A stretch of DNA of 64,000 nucleotides, from positions 62,001-126,000 of the forward strand of contig NZ_JADCKF010000011.1 of NCBI RefSeq assembly GCF_014982855.1, read 5' to 3'. Positions 37,408 to 45,804 of this stretch are shown here, piece after piece. A program made the translations under genes and the position numbers. The notes under the pieces were generated by a model. The model saw only the letters and a program-made list of their open reading frames with translations. It searched no databases and was not told the DNA's origin. The DNA comes from Pseudoflavonifractor gallinarum (GTDB lineage: Bacteria; Bacillota; Clostridia; Oscillospirales; Oscillospiraceae). Position 1 is the stretch's first letter. Every line of letters begins with the position of its first letter.

Positions 37408-37462
37408 TCCACCTTTCGTCTTATTGTGCCCCGGATCTTACCGGGACCCTTCGACATCTCTA

Positions 37463-37491
37463 ATAGTAACAAACTGGTAACGAGAATACAA
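37463..37491 (-). promoter_or_regulatory. Promoter of the nucleotidase-SLH-hydrolase gene
   Basis: Minus strand: TTGTAT (37491-37486), 17-bp spacer, TACTAT (37468-37463). Confidence 0.75.
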
Positions 37492-37848
37492 GCACTCCCC
37501 AATACAATTTTCTATCTTTTTCCCAAAGCTGTAACGGGTGGCAGAAAAAAGCCCCGCCGCGCATTGCGCGGCGGGGGAGAGCGTACCCAAACAGGGCAGT
37601 CCACACGCTGTTTTTCCGGTTATGGCGCAGCGTAAAATGCCTCAGGATTCTTCGCCATGGGGAGGGCTTCCTTCATCCATACGAATCCCCTGCAAAAATG
37701 GAACCAGTTGAAATATGTTTCGTCTATCCTCATAAAAAGCAGAGAAAGGTGGATGTACTATGACAGAGAATGTTCGGCAAGGGCTTCATGGGACGGCGTC
37801 ATCCTGAACGAGCTCGATCCGACCATTCGCGGATAGGAAATAAAAACG
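37492..37848. other. Intergenic region between the surface-protein cluster and prfB
   Basis: Contains a strong GC hairpin (37552-37576) preceded by an A-run, so terminator-like on the minus strand. There is also a TTGAAA-like box at 37708, and a 15-codon frame starting at ATG 37760 with AAAGGTGG upstream (MTENVRQGLHGTASS). I do not call that frame a gene. Nothing else is recognised. Confidence 0.4.
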
Positions 37849-37898
37849 AAATCCCCCCATCCCGAACGCTCCCAGGAGGAGCGGGGATGGGGGGATTT
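37849..37898 (-). terminator. Terminator of prfB
   Basis: AAATCCCCCCATCCC (37849-37863) pairs with its exact complement at 37884-37898; an A-rich + strand flank gives the U-run on the minus transcript. Confidence 0.9.
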
Positions 37899-37904
37899 GT
37901 CTGC

Positions 37905-39026
37905 TTATTTCGTGGCCCAGTTGCCGGTGGCGCTGGCCTTCAGATAGGCGTTGATGAAACCGTCGATGTCGCCGTCCATGACCGCGTTGATGTTGCTGGT
38001 CTCATAGGCGGTGCGGTTGTCCTTCACCAGCTGGTAGGGCATGAAGACGTAGGAGCGGATCTGGCTGCCCCACTCGATCTTGAGCTGTACGCCCTTGATG
38101 TCGGAGATCTTTTCCAGATGGGCCTCCATCTTGAGCTGCACCAGGCGGGAGCGGAGCATCCGCATACAGTTGTCCCGGTTCTGGAACTGGCTGCGCTCGG
38201 TCTGGCAGGAGACCACCACGCCGGTGGGCTTGTGGATCAGGCGCACGGCGGAGGAGGTCTTGTTGACGTGCTGGCCGCCCGCGCCGGAGGAGCGGTAGAC
38301 CTGCATCTCGATGTCCTCGGGACGGATGTCCACCTCCACGTCGTCCGGGAGCTCGGGCATGACCTCCACCGCGGAGAAGGAGGTCTGACGGCGGGCCTGG
38401 GCGTCGAAGGGGGAGACGCGCACCAGACGGTGCACGCCGTGCTCGCTCTTCAGATGGCCGTAGGCGTTCTCGCCGGAGATGGTGATGGTAGCGCTCTTGA
38501 TGCCGCCCTCCTCACAGTCCTGATAGTCCATGGTCTTGCAGGCATAGCCGTGGCGCTCGGCCCAGCGGGTGTACATCCGGTAGAGCATCTGGGCCCAGTC
38601 CTGGGCCTCGGTGCCGCCGGCGCCGGCGTGGATGGTCAGGATGGCGTTGGAGTTGTCATACTCCCCGGTGAGCAGGGAGGAGAGGCGGGCCTCCTCGATG
38701 TCGGCCTCCAGCTTGGCAAAGCCCTCCTCCAGCTCGGGCAGGAGGGAGTCGTCCTCCTCCTCATTGCCCATCTCGCACAGGGTCATCAGGTCAGACCACT
38801 CATTCCGGCGGCGCTCCTGGCCCTCCAGCTTGCCCTTGAGCTGGGAGATGCGCTGCTGGACCTTCTGGGCCTTCTCCAGGTTGTTCCAGAAGCCGTCGGA
38901 GGCGCTCTCCGACTCGAGCATCTCCACCTCACGGGCGGCGGCCTCCAGCCCCAGGGCCTGGTCCAGATCGTCCAGGTCGGGCACGATGTTATTCAGTTTT
39001 ACCTTATATTCGTCAAATTGAAGCAT
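37905..39026 (-). CDS. prfB: Peptide chain release factor 2
   Basis: Recognises UGA and UAA stop codons and triggers peptide release. 373 aa. The tripeptide anticodon SPF ([15 protein letters not shown]) and the catalytic GGQ loop ([18 protein letters not shown]) are intact. Start [15 protein letters not shown] at 39026. The programmed +1 frameshift with an early UGA that many bacteria use to autoregulate RF2 is absent: the region around codon 25 reads straight through (DQALGLEAA). Confidence 0.96.
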   Translation of the reverse strand: MLQFDEYKVKLNNIVPDLDDLDQALGLEAAAREVEMLESESASDGFWNNLEKAQKVQQRISQLKGKLEGQERRRNEWSDLMTLCEMGNEEEDDSLLPELEEGFAKLEADIEEARLSSLLTGEYDNSNAILTIHAGAGGTEAQDWAQMLYRMYTRWAERHGYACKTMDYQDCEEGGIKSATITISGENAYGHLKSEHGVHRLVRVSPFDAQARRQTSFSAVEVMPELPDDVEVDIRPEDIEMQVYRSSGAGGQHVNKTSSAVRLIHKPTGVVVSCQTERSQFQNRDNCMRMLRSRLVQLKMEAHLEKISDIKGVQLKIEWGSQIRSYVFMPYQLVKDNRTAYETSNINAVMDGDIDGFINAYLKASATGNWATK

Positions 39027-39066
39027 GATACACACTCTCACTATTTGATGATGGTTTAGCTTTCCT

Positions 39067-39095
39067 ATTATATACAAGAAACAGCGAGATGTAAA
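39067..39095 (-). promoter_or_regulatory. Promoter of prfB
   Basis: Minus strand: TTTACA (39095-39090), 17-bp spacer, TATAAT (39072-39067). Confidence 0.85.
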
Positions 39096-39132
39096 GTAAA
39101 ACTGTGAATAATCCGCAAAAAGAGTACCTTAT

Positions 39133-39249
39133 TCAGCGCTGGCTGACCAGCCAGTCCGGCCCGGTGGGCTCGGTACGGAAGATGAGATCGTCCACATCCT
39201 CCCTGGGCGGGGCGGCGGGCGGAACGGGGCGGGGATCGGGATCGGGCAT
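39133..39249 (-). CDS. Proline-rich small protein, 38 aa
   Basis: Below the usual ORF cut-off. It has an excellent ribosome site (AAAGGAGG, 7 nt before the ATG). The product begins MPDPDPRPVPPAAPPRED, an acidic and proline-rich N-terminus, and ends with TGPDWLVSQR. No signal peptide or membrane segment. It precedes prfB on the same strand. No family recognised; called on the strength of the ribosome site and clean frame. Confidence 0.6.
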   Translation of the reverse strand: MPDPDPRPVPPAAPPREDVDDLIFRTEPTGPDWLVSQR

Positions 39250-39368
39250 GAGGGCTCCTCCTTTCTCTGGGTCTGGAATCGGGCGTCCATGGGACGTACA
39301 GACCAGTATATGCGTTTCCCGTTTCAAAATGTGTCTAAGGGGGGCGGAAAAAAAGTTGGAAAAAAAGC

Positions 39369-39397
39369 TTGACATCCACAGATGGGTGTGGTATTCT
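39369..39397 (+). promoter_or_regulatory. Promoter of the tRNA-Leu/tRNA-fMet transcript
   Basis: Perfect TTGACA (39369-39374), 17-bp spacer, TATTCT (39392-39397), behind an A-rich stretch. Confidence 0.85.
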
Positions 39398-39431
39398 AAT
39401 TGAGCACTCAGGAAGTGCACGAGACTGGAAC

Positions 39432-39520
39432 GCCGGAGTGGCGGAATTGGCAGACGCCCGGGACTTAAAATCCTGTGGGACTCAAATCCCGTGCCGGTTC
39501 GATCCCGGTCTCCGGCACCA
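39432..39520 (+). tRNA. tRNA-Leu (anticodon TAA)
   Basis: Acceptor arm GCCGGAG/CTCCGGC, encoded CCA, class II variable arm, and anticodon loop CTTAAAA giving TAA. The T loop GGTTCGATCC is intact. Confidence 0.95.
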
Positions 39521-39523
39521 TAT

Positions 39524-39600
<77 letters not shown>

Positions 39601-39605
39601 TACAG

Positions 39606-39641
39606 AAAAGCGACTTGTTTCGACAAGTCGCTTTTTGTTTT
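39606..39641 (+). terminator. Terminator of the tRNA transcript
   Basis: AAAAGCGACTTG (39606-39617) pairs with CAAGTCGCTTTT (39624-39635), continuing into TTTTTGTTTT. Confidence 0.92.
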
Positions 39642-39668
39642 ATCCAAACGCCGGAGGAGGGCGGTTTT

Positions 39669-40901
39669 GTGGAGGATCTGGAGCAATTGAAGGAGTGCGT
39701 CCTGTTCCGGGGCGCGGCGGGCGCGGCCCTGGAGCGGCTGGCGGGTAACGTGGAGGAGCTCCCCGCCGGGCGCATCGTGATCCAGGCGGGGGAGACCCTC
39801 GCCCGCCTGGGGATCCTGCTGGAGGGGACCATGCGGGCGGCCAAGCTGGAGGAGAACGGGGCGGAATTTCTCTACCAGCAGCTCCTGCCCGGCTATCTGG
39901 TGGCGGGAGAGGTGCTGTGCACCCCACGGCGCACCTGTCCCTACACGGTCTACACCCAAGAGCCCTGCCGGGTGTGGTGGGTGCCCTGGGAGGAGCTGCG
40001 GGGGGAGGGGCTGCCGGTGGAGCTGCGGCTGGCCCTGCTGGAGAACCTCCTCTTCTTCGTGGGCAACCAGAATATGAAGAAATACTACAAGATCGATGCT
40101 CTCTCGGTGAAGAGCGCCCGGGCGCGCATCCTGAAATACCTCACCGCCCAGGCCGCGTCCCCCACGCCGTCCGCCGTGCCCGCCACGCCGGCCGCCACGC
40201 CCACGGCCTCTCCCGCCGGGGAGAGCCTGGAGGGGCACAGCCTGCTCATCTTCTGCGGGGCGGGCATGAAGGAGCCCTTCTCCGCCATCGCCCAGGCCTT
40301 TGAGGAGGAGACCGGCTGCACGGTGGAGGTGACCTATGCCAACGCCGCCCAGATCCAGACCCAGATCAACACCGCCCAGGAGGGAGATTTCTTCATTGCC
40401 GGCTCGGAGCAGGAGGTCAAGCCCGTGGCCGAGCTGGTGGAGGACTCCACCCCCCTGGTGCGCCACATCCCGGTGATCGCGGTGCAGACGGGCAATCCCA
40501 AGGGGATCGCCTCCCCCGCCGACCTGGCCGGGGAGGGGGTGCGGGTGGTCATCGGTGACCCGGAGGCCACCCCCATCGGAAAGATCGCCAAGCAGGTCTT
40601 TGCTGACTTCGGCCTGACCGATCAGGTGGACATCGTCTCCCAGACCACCACCGCCCCCGCCATGACCACCGCCCTGGCCGCCGATGAGTGCGACGCGGTG
40701 GTGGTGTGGAAGGAGAACGTGAAGGAGGGAGAGGCCGAGATCGTGCCCAGCGAGGAGATGGAAGCCTACATCAAGACCATCCCCGCCGCCCGGCTGACCT
40801 GCTCGGACGACCCGGAGGCCGCCGATGCCCTGGAGGAGTTCCTGGCCGGGGAGACGGCCCGCTCCATCTGGACCGGCTGCGGCTATGAGCTGGCGGAGTA
40901 A
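39669..40901 (+). CDS. Fusion of a Crp/Fnr-type sensor domain to a ModA molybdate/tungstate-binding domain
   Basis: Residues 1-155 are a cyclic-nucleotide-binding-type domain of the Crp/Fnr family ([20 protein letters not shown] ... [14 protein letters not shown]). The sequence stops where the DNA-binding HTH should begin. It passes into a Pro/Ala/Thr linker ([20 protein letters not shown]), as seen after the lipobox of ModA lipoproteins, then a complete ModA-like domain ([20 protein letters not shown] to the end). There is no signal peptide, so the ModA part would stay in the cytoplasm. GTG 39669 follows GGAGGAGG. It looks like an in-frame deletion joining regulator and modA, in the genome or in the assembly. 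Function as written is doubtful. Confidence 0.85.
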   Translation: MEDLEQLKECVLFRGAAGAALERLAGNVEELPAGRIVIQAGETLARLGILLEGTMRAAKLEENGAEFLYQQLLPGYLVAGEVLCTPRRTCPYTVYTQEPCRVWWVPWEELRGEGLPVELRLALLENLLFFVGNQNMKKYYKIDALSVKSARARILKYLTAQAASPTPSAVPATPAATPTASPAGESLEGHSLLIFCGAGMKEPFSAIAQAFEEETGCTVEVTYANAAQIQTQINTAQEGDFFIAGSEQEVKPVAELVEDSTPLVRHIPVIAVQTGNPKGIASPADLAGEGVRVVIGDPEATPIGKIAKQVFADFGLTDQVDIVSQTTTAPAMTTALAADECDAVVVWKENVKEGEAEIVPSEEMEAYIKTIPAARLTCSDDPEAADALEEFLAGETARSIWTGCGYELAE

Positions 40902-41687
40902 GACCCCCTTTCACCCCCTGGAGTGGGTGAGCCTGGTGCCGCTGCTGGCGGTGCTGGGTATGTGGCGGTCAACCTGTGGGCGGTGGTGGCCGGGGGACTG
41001 CCCCACCTGGGGGAGGCCCTGGGGCAGCGGGAGACCCGCTTTGCCCTGTGGCTGAGCCTGTGGACCACCACGGTGTCCACCCTGCTGTGCGTGCTCATCG
41101 GCATCCCCTGCGCCTACCTGCTCGCCTGCCGGGAGCTGCCCGGCCGGGGACTGGCCCGGGCGGTGCTGGAGCTCCCCCTGTCTCTGCCGTATCTGGTGCT
41201 GGGTCTGTGCCTGTTGACGGTGTGGTCCTCCCCCGCCGGGAAGGCCCTCAAGGAGCTGGGGCTGCGCATCGTCTTTGACCCCAAGGGGATCGTGGCCGTC
41301 CACCTGCTCATCAACCTGCCCTTTGTGATCCACCTGGCCGCCGAGGCCTTTGAGCGGGTGGACCCGGAGCTCCCCCTCACCGCCCAGACTCTGGGGGCCA
41401 CCCGGATGCAGGCATTCCGGTATGTGACCCTCCCCCTGTGTGTGCCAAGCCTCGCCTCGGCGGTGCTGCTGGCCTGGAGCCGGGGCATCGGGGAGTTTGG
41501 GGCCACCCTCATGCTGGTGGGGGTGACCCGGATGAAGACGGAAACCCTGCCCGGGAGCATCTATCTCCACATCTCCACGGGCGAGAATGATCAGGCGCTG
41601 GCCACGGCGCTCCTCCTCCTGCTCCTCTCCCTGTCGGTGCAGGGGGTGAGCCGCCTGGCCGGACGGAAAGGAAGCGACTATCTATGA
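40885..41687 (+). pseudogene. modB: Molybdate/tungstate ABC transporter permease ModB, frameshifted
   Basis: The natural start is ATG 40885 ([20 protein letters not shown]), overlapping the end of the ModA frame. After LLAVLG at the G-run 40956-40958 the frame is lost and continues one register away as YVAVNLWAVVAGGLPHLGEA, through the permease to 41687. The rest is intact: five or six membrane segments and the EAA loop (AQTLGATRMQAFRYVTLPLC). One added base in the G-run would restore one frame of 268 residues. Either a true lesion or a homopolymer sequencing error. Confidence 0.8.
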
Positions 41688-42433
41688 CGTCAAAGGAGCT
41701 CTATGAGACCCTCCGCCGCTCCCTGGAGGGGGTACTGGCGGAGGAGGGAATGGAGGCCGAGCGGGTGGAGATCAACGCCCGGGGCCTCACCCCCGAGGAG
41801 GCCATCGGCCACACCCAGCGCACCGATTTCCCCATCCTCACCGGAAAGGAGGTCATGCTCATGGCCACCTTCCGGGGTGCCATGGGACAGGCCTTTACCG
41901 ACGCCCCCGCCCGGTTTGAGGGCACCCTCCGGGACATCCTGTCCCTGGATCTGGAGGGGGATCCCCACGCCCGGGGGCTCTTTATCGCCTCCCTCAACGC
42001 GGTGATGAAGGCCCTGGGCCGGGCCGACAACACGGTCCACTGCAAGGACGGCGGCCCGGAGTTCTGCGCCCGGCACATGGCCGACTGGGTGGCCGAGACC
42101 TACGGCACCCCCAGGATCGCCCTGGTGGGCTTCCAGCCCGCCCTCATCGGGGCCCTCTCCCAGCGGTTCCCCCTGCGGGTGCTGGACCTGAACCCGGACA
42201 ACATCGGCAAGGAGAAGGACGGCTGCCCCGTGCTCTCGGGAGAGAAGTGCCGGGAGGAGACGGTGGCCTGGGCCGATCTGGTGCTCTGCACCGGCAGCAC
42301 CCTGTGCAACGGCACCATCGTGGACTACCTGGACCTGGACAAAGAGGTGGTCTTCTTCGGCACCACCCTGTCGGGCGCCGCCCCCATCCTGGGGCTGAAG
42401 CGGGCCTGCTTTGCCGACGAGAGCATGAAATAA
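41684..42433 (+). CDS. DUF364/DUF4213 family protein (putative metal-associated, Rossmann-like)
   Basis: 249 aa. The N-terminal part fits DUF4213, and the C-terminal half is the DUF364 Rossmann-like domain (RIALVGFQPALIGALSQRF; ADLVLCTGSTLCNGTIVDYL). Members often accompany Mo/W or other metal ABC transporters and were proposed to handle metal chelates; the biochemical role is not established. The ATG overlaps the modB stop (ATGA), so no modC ATPase gene separates them as would be expected. Confidence 0.85.
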   Translation: MTSKELYETLRRSLEGVLAEEGMEAERVEINARGLTPEEAIGHTQRTDFPILTGKEVMLMATFRGAMGQAFTDAPARFEGTLRDILSLDLEGDPHARGLFIASLNAVMKALGRADNTVHCKDGGPEFCARHMADWVAETYGTPRIALVGFQPALIGALSQRFPLRVLDLNPDNIGKEKDGCPVLSGEKCREETVAWADLVLCTGSTLCNGTIVDYLDLDKEVVFFGTTLSGAAPILGLKRACFADESMK

Positions 42434-42453
42434 GATGATAAGATGAAATGGAA

Positions 42454-42489
42454 ACGCCCTCTGTTCCCCATGAGTGGAACAGAGGGCGT
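42454..42489. terminator. Hairpin after the DUF364 gene
   Basis: ACGCCCTCTGTTCC (42454-42467) pairs with GGAACAGAGGGCGT (42476-42489). The U-run is on the minus-strand side (upstream AAATGGAAA), so it mainly ends leftward transcripts that have crossed repeat copy B. Confidence 0.7.
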
Positions 42490-42493
42490 CAGA

Positions 42494-42700
42494 CTGTCAA
42501 AAAAGTGTACATCTGCGATTGGCGCTGCAAGAGCCTCGCAGAGTTCCGCCGTCCGCAGACGGCGGAAAAAAGTCAAAATCGTGTTTTCCGGCGGCGTGTA
42601 CGTCGGAAAACACTCTGCTCAGGCCGCAAGTGTGCGAGCGCAAGCGAGTGCATGAAGGGGCCTGCATTTTTGAGAAGCGTGTCGAAGTTCTTCGACACGC
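42494..42700 (-). repeat. R1 structured repeat, copy B
   Basis: Inverted relative to copy A. On the minus strand it has the GTGTCGAAG/CTTCGACAC hairpin, the left arm CTTCTCAAAAATGCAGGCC (the right arm is lost) and a variable hairpin (GCGAGCG/CGCTTGCGCTCGC). GTGTTTTCCG/CGGAAAACAC, TTCCGCCGTC/GACGGCGGAA, AACTCTGCGAGGCTCTTGC and a tail ending GACAG follow. The flanking bases GGGCGTCAG and CTGACGCCC are also inverted, and hairpins lie on both sides. Confidence 0.85.
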
Positions 42701-42703
42701 TGA

Positions 42704-42741
42704 CGCCCCCGGTTCCCAAAAGCGGAACCGGGGGCGGTTTT
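42704..42741 (+). terminator. Terminator to the right of repeat copy B
   Basis: GCCCCCGGTTCC (42705-42716) pairs with GGAACCGGGGGC (42724-42735), then GGTTTTGC on the + strand, so it stops rightward transcripts after copy B. Confidence 0.75.
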
Positions 42742-42742
42742 G

Positions 42743-44389
42743 CTATCCTTCGGCGGGGGGCGCGGAGCGGAGCTGGTCCAGCTTGTAGGCCACCCGGAGC
42801 TGGAGCTGGGTCTCCACGTCGTGGATGGGCAGGCCCAGCAGCCGCTCGATCTGGGTCACCCGGTAGACCACCGTGTTGTAGTGGCTGTGGAGGAGCTGGG
42901 CGGTCTTCTGGGTGTTGCACCCGGCCTCCAGATAGACCCGCAGGGTCTCCAGCAGGGCGGTGCGGTGGCTGGCGTCGTACTCCCGGAGGGGGCGGAGGAA
43001 TTTGTTCTGATACTGCTCCACCGCCTCGTCCTCGGGCAGGAGGGCCAGGAGGTAGAGGATGCCCAGCTTGTCGTAGGTGATGATGTGATCCCGGATGCCG
43101 CAGCGCTGGCTGATGCTGCTCACCGTGCGGGCCTGCTGGTAGGCCTTGGGCAGGTCCTGGACCGGATAGGCGCTGCTCAGACAGAAGCTCATGTCCCCCT
43201 TGTCCATGATGTAGTTGAGCTTTTCCGTGAGGAGGGAGAGCTCCCGCAGGGAGGCCGCCGCGTCGGGGCGGTCCTCCACCACCAGGATGAGCTTCCCCTC
43301 CAGCACGGTGAACATGATGTTGGAGTCCAGATTGCGGATGATGTGGCGGATCACGTTCACGTCCTGGCTGCGGAAACGCCCGGCGGAGCGGGTGGTGTTC
43401 AGGTTGACGATGGCCACATAGTAGGACTGGTCGGCCCGGACCGGATACCCGTCGCTCTGGGCGGCAACGCAGATGTGGATGGCGTCCCCCAGGCGGCCGA
43501 AGAGCCAGTTCTCCACGAACTGCTGCTTGTACTTCCGGCGCAGCTTCTTCAGGGCCAGGGCGTTTTTCATCTCGGCGGCCAGCAGGTGGCGCACCCGGTT
43601 GATGACCTGCTGGTCCACCGGGCTGAGGGGGCCGTAGTACTCCGGGATGATGATGCGGATGCCCGTGGGGCCGCCGATGTCGAAGAAGTGGACGGGGACC
43701 TGTTCGCTCTTTCCCTCCCGCCGGATGGTGAGGGTGTGGCGGTTGGTGCGCTTGTAGAGCTGGCGGATGATGTCGTCCTGCAGGGGCTCCAGCAGGAGGG
43801 AGCGGCTCTGGGGGGAGACCAGAAGCTCATTCTCCTCGTCAAAGATCATCACCGGGTTGGCGATGACCTCCTCCACGGCCAGAAGGGTCTGCTCCGGGTC
43901 GTCCGAGCGGAGAAAGGCCCCCAGCAGCCGCTCCATCTTGTCCTGGATGACCTGGAAGGAGTGGGTCTCCCGCTGGAAGAGGGCCTCCATGCTCTCCTGC
44001 ACGATGTTGGAGAAGATGGCCGTTATGGGCAGCTCCACCAGGGGGAAGTCCAGGGCCTGGGCCTCCTTCACCACGGCCTGGGGCAGTCCCTGGCGGAAGC
44101 GGGTGGGCTTGAGGCACAGGACGGCCACCCCCTTGTCCCGGATGCGCCGCAGCTGGGTCAGCAGCAGCTCATCCTGCCCTCGGAAGGCATAGCCCGAGCT
44201 GATGATACAGTCCCCCGCCTCGCCCCAGTCGGAGAGCTGTGCCCCCTCGATCACGTTGGCGCGGAGAATGGCGCGGCCGGTCTGATCCGCACCGGCGCGC
44301 AGAAGGGCCCCCTCCATGGCGCTGAGCTGGAGGAGGTCTCCCAGGGTAAAATCCAGGGATGGGTCGGGGGCGGTGGGTGTTCGGTGCAT
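42743..44389 (-). CDS. PucR-family transcriptional regulator
   Basis: 548 aa. N-terminal PucR domain (FTLGDLLQLSAMEGALLRAG; SDWGEAGDCIISSGYAFRG), a central GGDEF-like region, and a C-terminal PucR-type HTH (YLEAGCNTQKTAQLLHSHYN; TVVYRVTQIERLLGLPIHD). ATG 44389 has AGAGGAGGT 9 nt upstream. Divergent from the PTS operon, so probably its regulator. Most mannose-class PTS operons of Firmicutes use LevR/ManR-type proteins instead. Confidence 0.92.
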   Translation of the reverse strand: MHRTPTAPDPSLDFTLGDLLQLSAMEGALLRAGADQTGRAILRANVIEGAQLSDWGEAGDCIISSGYAFRGQDELLLTQLRRIRDKGVAVLCLKPTRFRQGLPQAVVKEAQALDFPLVELPITAIFSNIVQESMEALFQRETHSFQVIQDKMERLLGAFLRSDDPEQTLLAVEEVIANPVMIFDEENELLVSPQSRSLLLEPLQDDIIRQLYKRTNRHTLTIRREGKSEQVPVHFFDIGGPTGIRIIIPEYYGPLSPVDQQVINRVRHLLAAEMKNALALKKLRRKYKQQFVENWLFGRLGDAIHICVAAQSDGYPVRADQSYYVAIVNLNTTRSAGRFRSQDVNVIRHIIRNLDSNIMFTVLEGKLILVVEDRPDAAASLRELSLLTEKLNYIMDKGDMSFCLSSAYPVQDLPKAYQQARTVSSISQRCGIRDHIITYDKLGILYLLALLPEDEAVEQYQNKFLRPLREYDASHRTALLETLRVYLEAGCNTQKTAQLLHSHYNTVVYRVTQIERLLGLPIHDVETQLQLRVAYKLDQLRSAPPAEG

Positions 44390-44469
44390 GGCTGGTACCT
44401 CCTCTGTCTGGGTAAAAAAAGGCCGGACGGGCACGTTTTCCCTTTATACGGCCGGTTTGACACCCAATC

Positions 44470-44497
44470 ATTATAGTCTTTTTCACTGAAAAGGCAA
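44470..44497 (-). promoter_or_regulatory. Promoter of the PucR-type regulator gene
   Basis: Minus strand: TTGCCT (44497-44492), 16-bp spacer, TATAAT (44475-44470). Confidence 0.7.
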
Positions 44498-44574
44498 GAG
44501 AAGAACCGGGTGTTTTCCGTCGCTTTTGTGAACGCTTCCCAAAATTGCACGAATCAAATTGGTGTCAGACCACA

Positions 44575-44603
44575 TTGTTTTGGTGGAAAGTGCCAGTTAT
44601 AAT
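44575..44603 (+). promoter_or_regulatory. Promoter of the PTS operon
   Basis: TTGTTT (44575-44580), 17-bp spacer, TATAAT (44598-44603). About 80 bp from the divergent regulator promoter. Confidence 0.8.
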
Positions 44604-44696
44604 AGGGCATGTGAACCAAGGCAGCCCTTAGGTTGGTCCTACCAACCGGAAGAAGACCGCCGGGGGCCTCTGATTGGAAAGAAACGGGGAATCACA

Positions 44697-44954
44697 GTGA
44701 AAGAATATGTCTATACGGTCAAAAGCAGTCTGGGCATGCACGCCCGCCCCGCCGGAATGTTCGTCAAGCTGGCCAAGCAGTGTGAGTCGGTCATCGAGGT
44801 CTGCAAGGGCGATAAGCGGGTCAATGTCAGCCGCATCCTGGCAGTGATGGGCATGGGCATTCAGCAGGGCGATACCATTACCCTCACCGTAGAGGGGCCG
44901 GACGAGGAGACGGTGTTTCCTCAGCTCCGGCAGATCTGTGAGGAAAATCTGTAA
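44697..44954 (+). CDS. HPr phosphocarrier protein
   Basis: Passes phosphate from enzyme I to IIA. 85 aa with the phosphorylated His in SLGMHARPAGMFVKLAK and a Ser-46-type region KRVNVSRILAVMGMG, so it is a full HPr. The second site is in the right place for HprK (Ser at VNVSRI). GTG start with GGGGA upstream; the frame is open 46 codons further but without family similarity. First gene of a PTS operon that also has its own enzyme I. Confidence 0.92.
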   Translation: MKEYVYTVKSSLGMHARPAGMFVKLAKQCESVIEVCKGDKRVNVSRILAVMGMGIQQGDTITLTVEGPDEETVFPQLRQICEENL

Positions 44955-45013
44955 ACAAACCGCGGGAAGGGAGGAGCCCTTCCCCGGGAGACGGGAATAG
45001 GAGGAATGTGACT

Positions 45014-45787
45014 ATGAGACGACTGGGTAAGATTTTCCGGGAAGACGGCCGCACCGTCATTGTGGCCATGGACCACGGCATGGGGATGAACGTCAACCCC
45101 GCCCTGGACCGGACCGGTGAGATCCTGGAGGCCATCGTGGCCGGCGGCGCCGACGCCGTGCTGACCACCTACGGCATCGCCAGCAAGTACGCCGACATAC
45201 TGCGCCATGTGGGACTGATCCTCCGCTGCGACGGCGGCTACTCCGCCATCCCCAGCGCCGCCAACGGCCATCCCCGGATGCTCTTCTCGGTGGAGGACGC
45301 CCTGCGCCTGGGCGCCGACGCGGTGGCCTGCAACGGCTTCCCCGGCACTCCCACCGAGCAGGACTGCATGAAGAACGTGGCAGAGCTCTCGGCCCAGGGC
45401 CGGGCCTGGGGGATGCCGGTCATGGCCGAGATGCTCCCCGGCGGCTTCGGCAATGAGGTGCCCAAGACGGTGGAGAACGTCCGCCTGGCCGCCCGGACCG
45501 GCTGTGAGTACGGCGCCAGCATCATCAAAACCACCTTCACCGGCACGCCCGAGGAGTTCCGGGGGGTCATCGAGGCCTCCTACCAGCCCGTGGTGGTGCT
45601 GGGCGGGGAAAAGACCAGCCAGCTCTCCGACCTCTTCGTCTGCATCGAGCAGGCCATCTCGGTGGGTGCGGCCGGCGTGGCCATCGGCCGCAACGTGTGG
45701 AAGCATCCCGACCCCGAGGCCGTGACCCGGGCGCTGGTGGATCTGGTCCACAACGGCAAGCGGGCCGCCGACATCCAGGGCCTGTAA
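45014..45787 (+). CDS. Class I aldolase of the DhnA/LsrF (DeoC/LacD) family
   Basis: 257 aa TIM barrel. AMDHGMGMNVNPALDRTGEI is the DhnA-type N-terminal motif, and the Schiff-base Lys lies in ASIIKTTFTGTPEEF. Relatives include archaeal-type fructose-bisphosphate aldolase, LsrF and ADH synthase. In this operon it most likely cleaves or builds the phosphorylated product of the PTS sugar (inference). ATG 45014 is 9 nt after AGGAGGA; the GTG at 45008 is too close. Confidence 0.88.
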   Translation: MRRLGKIFREDGRTVIVAMDHGMGMNVNPALDRTGEILEAIVAGGADAVLTTYGIASKYADILRHVGLILRCDGGYSAIPSAANGHPRMLFSVEDALRLGADAVACNGFPGTPTEQDCMKNVAELSAQGRAWGMPVMAEMLPGGFGNEVPKTVENVRLAARTGCEYGASIIKTTFTGTPEEFRGVIEASYQPVVVLGGEKTSQLSDLFVCIEQAISVGAAGVAIGRNVWKHPDPEAVTRALVDLVHNGKRAADIQGL

Positions 45788-45804
45788 GAGAGGAGGGGAG
45801 CGAC

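Noticed and set aside
30521-37635. Two very long + strand frames (1235 and 1069 codons) opposite the SLH genes
   Set aside because: They are antisense to genes with clear domains, signal peptides and ribosome sites. Their translations are Gly/Val/His/Leu-rich low complexity, the usual antisense artefact of GC-rich coding DNA.
37760-37807. 15-codon frame MTENVRQGLHGTASS with a fair ribosome site
   Set aside because: Too short to judge and not followed by a regulated gene on that strand; mentioned only in the intergenic entry.
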